Shown here: piece after piece, positions 7,588 to 11,418 of the stretch
Layout of the letters: every line of letters starts with the position of its first letter
How positions within the stretch are numbered: position 1 is the first letter of the stretch
Assembly: GCA_949289715.1 (NCBI GenBank)
Contig: CASEPJ010000139.1
Location: 1 to 11,418 of the forward strand
DNA from: an uncultured Clostridia bacterium
GTDB taxonomy: Bacteria > Bacillota > Clostridia > Christensenellales > CASEPJ01
Direction: 5' to 3'
Length of the DNA: 11,418 nt
Made by a program: the position numbers and the translations under genes
The notes under the pieces: generated by a model
Databases searched by the model: none
Seen by the model: the letters and a program-made list of their open reading frames with translations, nothing else
What the model was told of the DNA's origin: nothing

Positions 7588-7753
7588 TGCTATTAGAGGA
7601 GCATATGAGTATAAGTAACCGTATTAAATTATTGCAGTATTTACGGCGAAAGGACATCTATGCCGAAGGATATGCATGCTGCAACGTGCATAAACCTGGG
7701 TATAAAGGTTAAAACCTTTATAACTGTCGTTTACTAACGGAGCACTACTGGCA
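7588..7753 (+). promoter_or_regulatory. Lysine riboswitch (L box) aptamer
   Basis: The conserved core is readable in order: TTAGAGGAGC (7593-7602), AAGTAACC, GGCGAAAGGAC, TGCCGAAGG, CTGTCGTT and CGGAGCACTAC. P1 can form between TGCTATTAG (7588-7596) and CTACTGGCA (7745-7753) with one G-U pair and one mismatch. One arm is ATGCATG/CGTGCAT (7672-7678 with 7685-7691, one G-U), and another is TATAAAGGTT/AACCTTTATA (7701-7710 with 7713-7722). The RNA senses lysine and controls the downstream asd-dapA-dapB genes. A terminator follows at 7771, so control is by attenuation. The fold is drawn by hand from the known L-box pattern. Confidence 0.94.
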
Positions 7754-7770
7754 TTAAATAATGTAATTGC

Positions 7771-7800
7771 GGGCAGTGTGTTACACTGCCCTTTCTTTTA
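7771..7800 (+). terminator. Intrinsic terminator of the lysine riboswitch
   Basis: GGGCAGTGT (7771-7779) and ACACTGCCC (7783-7791) form a perfect 9-bp stem with a GTT loop, followed by TTTCTTTT. In the lysine-free state CACTACTG (7743-7750), which includes the 3' side of P1, can pair with CAGTGTG (7774-7780) apart from one bulged T. That would dismantle the terminator, so lysine binding should stabilise P1, allow termination and switch asd off. Confidence 0.93.
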
Positions 7801-7832
7801 AAAATTTATTAATTTTATTAAGAGGTATAGAT

Positions 7833-8834
7833 ATGAAAAAGTACAATATTGCGGTTGTAGGAGCAACCGGAATGGTAGGCGGTAAATTTTTGCAAGTGCT
7901 GGAAGAAAGAAATCTTCCCGTAGAAAATTATTATTTATTTGCATCGGCAAAAAGTGCAGGAAAAAAGGTTAAATTTTTCGGAAAAGATTATACCGTAATG
8001 GAATTAAACGAAGAAAATATCAAAAAAATTAAAGTCGATATTGCTTTGTTTTCCGCAGGTGCATCTACAAGTAAAACTTTTGCACCCGTTTTTGCCGCAC
8101 AAAACGCCGTAGTAATCGACAATTCAAGCTGTTGGCGTATGGATAAAGACGTTCCTTTGGTAGTACCCGAAGTAAATCCCGACGATGTGGATTGGAACAA
8201 AGGAATAATAGCTAATCCCAACTGCTCCACTATTCAAGCCGTTGTTGCTTTAAAACCTTTATACGACACTTTCGGCATAAAAAGAATTATTTATTCCACT
8301 TATCAAGCTGTTTCCGGTGCAGGAAGACAAGGATATTTGGACTTGGTTGACGGTGCAAAAGGAGAATCACCTAAAAAATTCCCCTATCCTATATATGGCA
8401 ACGTAATTCCCCATATAGATGTATTTCTTGAAAACGGATACACTAAAGAAGAAGAAAAAATGATTAACGAAACAAGAAAAATTTTCGGCGACCCTACATT
8501 AAAAATTACGGCAACAACGGTCAGAGTACCTGTCACTTACGGGCATAGCGAATCGATTAACGTCGAATTCGAAAAGCCATGTACTTTAGAAGGTGTAAAA
8601 AACGCTTTAAAAAACGGCACCGGTATTATTTTGCAGGATGACGTTAAAAACAACGTTTACCCGATGCCCCTGCTAATTGCAGACACAGACCCTGTATATG
8701 TTGGCCGTGTAAGAATAGACGACAGCGTAGAAAGCGGCGTAAATTTATGGGTAGTAGCCGACAATATTAGAAAAGGTGCCGCAACCAACGCAGTTCAAAT
8801 TGCAGAACTTTTAATAAAAAAATGGAGTAAATAA
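7833..8834 (+). CDS. asd: Aspartate-semialdehyde dehydrogenase
   Basis: Asd catalyses NADPH-dependent reduction of aspartyl phosphate to aspartate semialdehyde, the branch point for lysine/diaminopimelate and for methionine and threonine. The 333-residue cytoplasmic protein has the nucleotide-binding GATGMVG (10-16), the catalytic Cys131 in NPNCST, the SGAGRQG loop (161-167), substrate-binding Arg231 in TVRVPV and the active-site His238 in GHSES; all are present. Length is normal. I use ATG 7833, with AGAGGT 6 nt upstream. An in-frame TTG at 7767 would place the start inside the riboswitch terminator and adds residues foreign to the family. It is the first gene after the lysine riboswitch and is probably read together with dapA and dapB. 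Confidence 0.97.
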   Translation: MKKYNIAVVGATGMVGGKFLQVLEERNLPVENYYLFASAKSAGKKVKFFGKDYTVMELNEENIKKIKVDIALFSAGASTSKTFAPVFAAQNAVVIDNSSCWRMDKDVPLVVPEVNPDDVDWNKGIIANPNCSTIQAVVALKPLYDTFGIKRIIYSTYQAVSGAGRQGYLDLVDGAKGESPKKFPYPIYGNVIPHIDVFLENGYTKEEEKMINETRKIFGDPTLKITATTVRVPVTYGHSESINVEFEKPCTLEGVKNALKNGTGIILQDDVKNNVYPMPLLIADTDPVYVGRVRIDDSVESGVNLWVVADNIRKGAATNAVQIAELLIKKWSK

Positions 8835-9040
8835 TTTTTATAATGCAAATTTATTAAATAAGTTAAAATTGCATATTAAAAATATAAATACCTTTTATAC
8901 TTAAATAACAATATATACACCTATTTGTTAGGTATTATTTTGTTAATAATAATATAAGTTTTGATATAAGTTATTTTATTTAATAATTTATAAAAAAATA
9001 ACTTTTATATATCTATTTTATTTATTTAGGAGAAAATAAA
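8835..9040 (+). other. AT-rich gap between asd and dapA, no gene; weak regulatory signals only
   Basis: This gap is longer than usual within an operon and contains no convincing ORF. Two inverted repeats are visible: AATACCT (8887-8893) with AGGTATT (8930-8936), and AAGTTATTTT (8968-8977) with AAAATAACTT (8995-9004). Both are A-T dominated and weak as terminators. A possible promoter is TTGTTA (8940-8945) with TATAAG (8965-8970), but the 19-nt spacing is poor. The dapA ribosome site AGGAG is at 9028-9032. Whether dapA is read only from the asd promoter or also from its own cannot be decided here. Confidence 0.45.
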
Positions 9041-9919
9041 ATGAGCATTTTTTACGGCAGCGGAACTGCATTGATAACTCCGTTTACACAATCGGGAGTC
9101 AATTATGACACATTAAAAAAACTAATTGAATTTCAGATAAAAAACGGGACAAAAGCTTTAGTAATTTGCGGAACCACGGGAGAACCTCCCACAATGACGA
9201 CGGAGGAAAAACACGAAGTTATGCAATTTGCAATTAAAACCGTAAATAAACGTATACCTGTTATTTGCGGTACGGGCGGAAATTGCACTAAAAATGTCGT
9301 TGAATCATCAGTTTATGCCGAGTCCATAGGTGCCGATGCCCTGCTCGTTGTAACCCCCTATTATAATAAATGCACCCAAAACGGATTAATACAATATTAT
9401 CAAACAGTTTCCGACAATGTTTCCATACCCATTATTGCATATAATGTACCTTCGAGAACAGGTGTTAATATTTTACCCGATACGGCTAAAAATATGTGCG
9501 GCATAAAAAACCTGAAAGCCATTAAAGAAGCTGCGGGAAATTTGGAACAGTTAAAAAAACTTTTTGAAGCGGTAGAAGGAAAATTAGATATTTACAGCGG
9601 AGACGATAAATTAAACTATAAAACTCTCGAACTTGGCGGTGCCGGCGTTATAAGCGTGGTATCCAATGTTTTACCTGACGTTGTGAATAAAGTTTGCAGC
9701 GAATTTAAAAACGGAAATGTTTTAAAAGCGGAGCAAATACATAATACCTTATCTGAAATTACGGACGCACTTTTTATTGAAGTTAATCCTATTCCCGTAA
9801 AAACAGCTTTGAACTTAATGGGATTTGAATGCGGAAAGCTGCGTGCTCCCTTAACCGAAATGGAAGAAGATAATAAAAAAGTGCTTATTTCCGAATTAAA
9901 AAAATGGAATTTAATTTAA
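9041..9919 (+). CDS. dapA: 4-hydroxy-tetrahydrodipicolinate synthase
   Basis: DapA condenses pyruvate with aspartate semialdehyde, the first committed step to diaminopimelate and lysine. The 292-residue TIM-barrel aldolase (NAL/DHDPS family) keeps Thr45 and Thr46 in CGTTGE, Tyr108 in TPYYNK, Tyr134 in AYNVPSRTG, Arg139, and the Schiff-base Lys162 in AIKEAAG; these correspond to E. coli Thr44/Thr45, Tyr107, Tyr133, Arg138 and Lys161. GSGTALITPF at the N-terminus is also typical. The start has AGGAG at 8-nt spacing. dapB follows after 11 nt, so these two are certainly coupled; asd lies 206 nt upstream. It acts in the cytoplasm, normally as a tetramer. NAL-family paralogues such as N-acetylneuraminate lyase are unlikely, given the conserved Arg139 and the asd/dapB neighbours. 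Confidence 0.97.
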   Translation: MSIFYGSGTALITPFTQSGVNYDTLKKLIEFQIKNGTKALVICGTTGEPPTMTTEEKHEVMQFAIKTVNKRIPVICGTGGNCTKNVVESSVYAESIGADALLVVTPYYNKCTQNGLIQYYQTVSDNVSIPIIAYNVPSRTGVNILPDTAKNMCGIKNLKAIKEAAGNLEQLKKLFEAVEGKLDIYSGDDKLNYKTLELGGAGVISVVSNVLPDVVNKVCSEFKNGNVLKAEQIHNTLSEITDALFIEVNPIPVKTALNLMGFECGKLRAPLTEMEEDNKKVLISELKKWNLI

Positions 9920-9930
9920 TTGAGGTTAAT

Positions 9931-10683
9931 ATGAAAATAATTATTTACGGTGCCGGCGGTAAAATGGGTAAAACTTTAATAAAAAACGCCGAAAAAAACA
10001 ATATAGAAATTGTAGCAGGTATAGATAAATTTGCGGATAATTTTACTATGCCCTTTCCACTTTTTAAATCCGGCAGAGAATGCAATTTAAATGCGGATGT
10101 AATTATCGATTTTTCGCGTCCCGATTCTTTAGACGATTTATTGAGTTTATCTGATAGAATAAATGCCGCAACGGTTATAGCAACTACCGGTTATTCAAAC
10201 GAACAAGAACAAAAAATCACAGAGTTTTCAAAAAATCACAGAGTTTTCAAAGCTTCGAATTTTTCTCTCGGAATAAATTTAATGGTGTATCTTTGTAAAT
10301 TTTGTTCGAAAATTTTAAGTAACAGCGACATAGAAATAATAGAAAAACATCATAGGGAAAAAGTCGATGCCCCTTCCGGCACCGCATTAACTATAGCTAA
10401 ATCCATAAATTCCGTTTTTAACAACGAAAAAGAGCTTTTAATTGGAAGAAATTCCTCAAGCGGAAAGAGAAAAAATGAAATCGGCATAAGTGCCGTCAGA
10501 GGCGGAACTATTTCCGGCGAACACGAAGTTCTCTTTATTAACGACGATGAAATACTTACCATTACTCACTCGGCACAAAATAAGGATTTATTTGCTTGTG
10601 GCGCTTTAAAAGCTGCTGAGTTTTTGATTAATCAAAATAACGGTTTATATTCCATGGAAGATTTAATAAAACTTTCCGTTTAA
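9931..10683 (+). CDS. dapB: 4-hydroxy-tetrahydrodipicolinate reductase
   Basis: DapB reduces the DapA product with NAD(P)H to tetrahydrodipicolinate. The 250-residue length is normal for the family. The dinucleotide-binding loop is GAGGKMG (7-13), followed by IDFSRPD (59-65), ATTGYS (84-89), ASNFSLGIN (108-116) and the signature EKHHREKVDAPSGTAL (138-153), with the catalytic His140/His141 and Lys144. I use ATG 9931, preceded by GAGGT at 4 nt. The in-frame ATG at 9904 lies within the end of dapA and would add nine residues before the Rossmann strand. Residues 94-107 are encoded by a 19-bp tandem repeat read in two frames, yet the spacing between ATTG and SLGIN agrees with other DapB proteins. 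It is the last gene of the lysine cluster and is followed by a terminator. Confidence 0.96.
   Translation: MKIIIYGAGGKMGKTLIKNAEKNNIEIVAGIDKFADNFTMPFPLFKSGRECNLNADVIIDFSRPDSLDDLLSLSDRINAATVIATTGYSNEQEQKITEFSKNHRVFKASNFSLGINLMVYLCKFCSKILSNSDIEIIEKHHREKVDAPSGTALTIAKSINSVFNNEKELLIGRNSSSGKRKNEIGISAVRGGTISGEHEVLFINDDEILTITHSAQNKDLFACGALKAAEFLINQNNGLYSMEDLIKLSV
10211..10248. repeat. 19-bp perfect tandem repeat inside dapB
   Basis: AAAAAATCACAGAGTTTTC occurs at 10211-10229 and again, without a mismatch, at 10230-10248. Because 19 is not a multiple of three, the two copies are read in different frames, giving KITEFS and then KNHRVF. Loss or gain of one copy would shift the dapB frame. Confidence 0.95.
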
Positions 10684-10730
10684 ATAAATCGTAAATTTGT
10701 TGATATTTAGTTTTATGTCTAACATAGTAT

Positions 10731-10762
10731 AAAAATAACGCCTTTTTAAAGGCGTTATTTTT
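10731..10762. terminator. Bidirectional terminator between dapB and pyrB
   Basis: AAAAATAACGCCTTT (10731-10745) and AAAGGCGTTATTTTT (10748-10762) are perfect 15-nt complements around a TT centre. The GC-rich middle (AACGCC/GGCGTT) is flanked by A on one side and T on the other, so either strand gives a stem followed by a U tract. It lies 48 nt after dapB and serves both convergent units. Confidence 0.93.
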
Positions 10763-10870
10763 ATATAATTAATTATAATTAAATTTCAATTATTGCTTCA
10801 TAAGTTTTATGCAAAACTAATATAAATAAAACATTTTATAATTAACCAAAATTATTTAAAGAAATTACCT

Positions 10871-11418
10871 TTATTTATCCGTTTTTAATTTAATTTCATT
10901 TTCGCAATAAACACATTTATAAATATCTTCTCCCTTATCCGATTTTATAAACGATTGATCCAGCTCCTGCTCTTTATGAGTTATGCATTTAGGATTATTG
11001 CACACTAAATTAGCAATAGGAGTACCTTTAACTCTGTTCTCTTTATAATCCAAACTGTCGAATAATTTTAAAATCAATGCCATCCTCATAAGTTTACCGT
11101 TCCCCGTTTGTCTAAAATATGCGGCTCTTTTATCGTCATCAACTTTTCGAGAAATTTCGTTAACCCTCGGCAACGGATGCAGTATTCTCATTGATTCTTT
11201 TGCTGTTTTTAATTTTTCCTGGGTGAGAATATAACAATCTTTAACTTTATCGTAGTCGGCAATGTCGTCAAATCTCTCTTTTTGAACACGAGTCATATAC
11301 AAAATATCTAATTCCGACATATATTCTTCCATATCGTCGGTTACAATATAACTTGCTCCGGCTTTATTTAGTGTGTCAATCATATATTTTGGCAATTTCA
11401 ATTCTGAGGGAGAAATCA
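10871..11418 (-). CDS. pyrB: Aspartate carbamoyltransferase catalytic chain fused to a PyrI-type zinc domain (C-terminal part)
   Basis: ATCase joins carbamoyl phosphate and aspartate in pyrimidine synthesis. About 181 C-terminal residues are visible and the frame stays open to the right edge (ISPSELKLPKY..., as in other PyrB). The TTG at 11399-11401 is an internal Leu codon, not a start. Active-site elements of the aspartate domain are TRVQKERF and the HPLPRVNEI loop. After the usual PyrB end (MRMALILKLF) a short linker leads to C-x4-C-x23-C-x2-C (VCNNPKC to KCVYC), the same cysteine spacing as the zinc domain of E. coli PyrI (109, 114, 138, 141). Only about 18 residues lie between, so the nucleotide-binding allosteric domain of PyrI is absent from this position. 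It converges on dapB and ends 109 nt from the shared terminator. Confidence 0.95.
   Translation of the reverse strand, partial: ISPSELKLPKYMIDTLNKAGASYIVTDDMEEYMSELDILYMTRVQKERFDDIADYDKVKDCYILTQEKLKTAKESMRILHPLPRVNEISRKVDDDKRAAYFRQTGNGKLMRMALILKLFDSLDYKENRVKGTPIANLVCNNPKCITHKEQELDQSFIKSDKGEDIYKCVYCENEIKLKTDK

Noticed and set aside
7605..7712. A 35-codon ORF from ATG 7605, with AGAGGAG in front of it, that could look like a leader peptide gene
   Set aside because: It lies wholly within the lysine riboswitch; the apparent ribosome site is the conserved AGAGG core of the aptamer, and the peptide has no run of lysine codons.
7767..7832. Upstream in-frame TTG start giving a 22-residue extension of Asd
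   Set aside because: The start would lie at the base of the terminator hairpin, has no ribosome site, and the added residues precede the normal KKYNIAVVGATG start of the family.
7988..8230. Minus-strand open frames inside asd and dapB (also 10350-10562)
   Set aside because: They are shadows of well-conserved enzymes on the other strand, with no independent coding signals.
9904..9930. Longer DapB start overlapping dapA
   Set aside because: ATG 9931 has GAGGT at proper spacing and begins directly at the first beta strand, as in other DapB proteins.
10800..10821. Hairpin ATAAGTTTT/AAAACTAAT upstream of the main terminator on the pyrB side
   Set aside because: It has a single G-C pair, one mismatch and no T tract on the minus strand; it is expected by chance in such AT-rich sequence.

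Overview
The window is very AT-rich bacterial DNA with tight same-strand gene runs, good AGGAG-type ribosome binding sites, a lysine riboswitch with an intrinsic terminator, Hsp33, and clostridial-looking DapA, HD-domain and YesL/DUF624 proteins. This points to a low-GC Gram-positive (Firmicutes), most likely an anaerobic Clostridia member. The exact genus cannot be read from the window, and everything is consistent with ordinary chromosome. I see no insertion sequence, prophage, CRISPR array, tRNA or rRNA.

Layout. Positions 1-303 hold the 3' end of an unidentified plus-strand gene and a hairpin terminator between two convergent genes. Positions 304-7332 are one minus-strand run of seven genes that looks like a single operon. 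In order of transcription it encodes a YesL-like membrane protein with a long charged tail, a class I SAM methyltransferase, the redox chaperone Hsp33 (hslO), a TPR-like repeat protein, an acidic helical protein of unknown function, a 7-TM protein with a C-terminal PH-like domain, and an HD-domain phosphohydrolase. Gaps are 1-33 nt and one pair overlaps by 17 nt. Positions 7333-7832 are a divergent control region: a candidate minus-strand promoter, three perfect copies plus one decayed copy of a 14-bp tandem repeat, a strong plus-strand promoter, and a lysine riboswitch followed by a terminator. Positions 7833-10683 carry asd, dapA and dapB, three consecutive early steps from aspartyl phosphate towards diaminopimelate and lysine. 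A bidirectional terminator at 10731-10762 separates them from the C-terminal part of a minus-strand aspartate carbamoyltransferase (pyrB) that runs off the right edge.

How the genes work together. Asd makes aspartate semialdehyde, DapA condenses it with pyruvate and DapB reduces the product. The riboswitch should shut this branch down when lysine is plentiful. The partial pyrB also uses aspartate, for pyrimidines, but is a separate convergent unit. It carries a PyrI-type zinc module directly on the catalytic chain with no room for the nucleotide-binding allosteric domain. The seven-gene operon has one well-known member (Hsp33) surrounded by uncharacterised membrane, repeat and HD proteins; its joint function is unknown and is the least explained part of the window.

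Other points worth attention are the 19-bp perfect tandem repeat inside dapB, which is read in two frames without disturbing the protein, and the 14-bp repeats between the divergent promoters.
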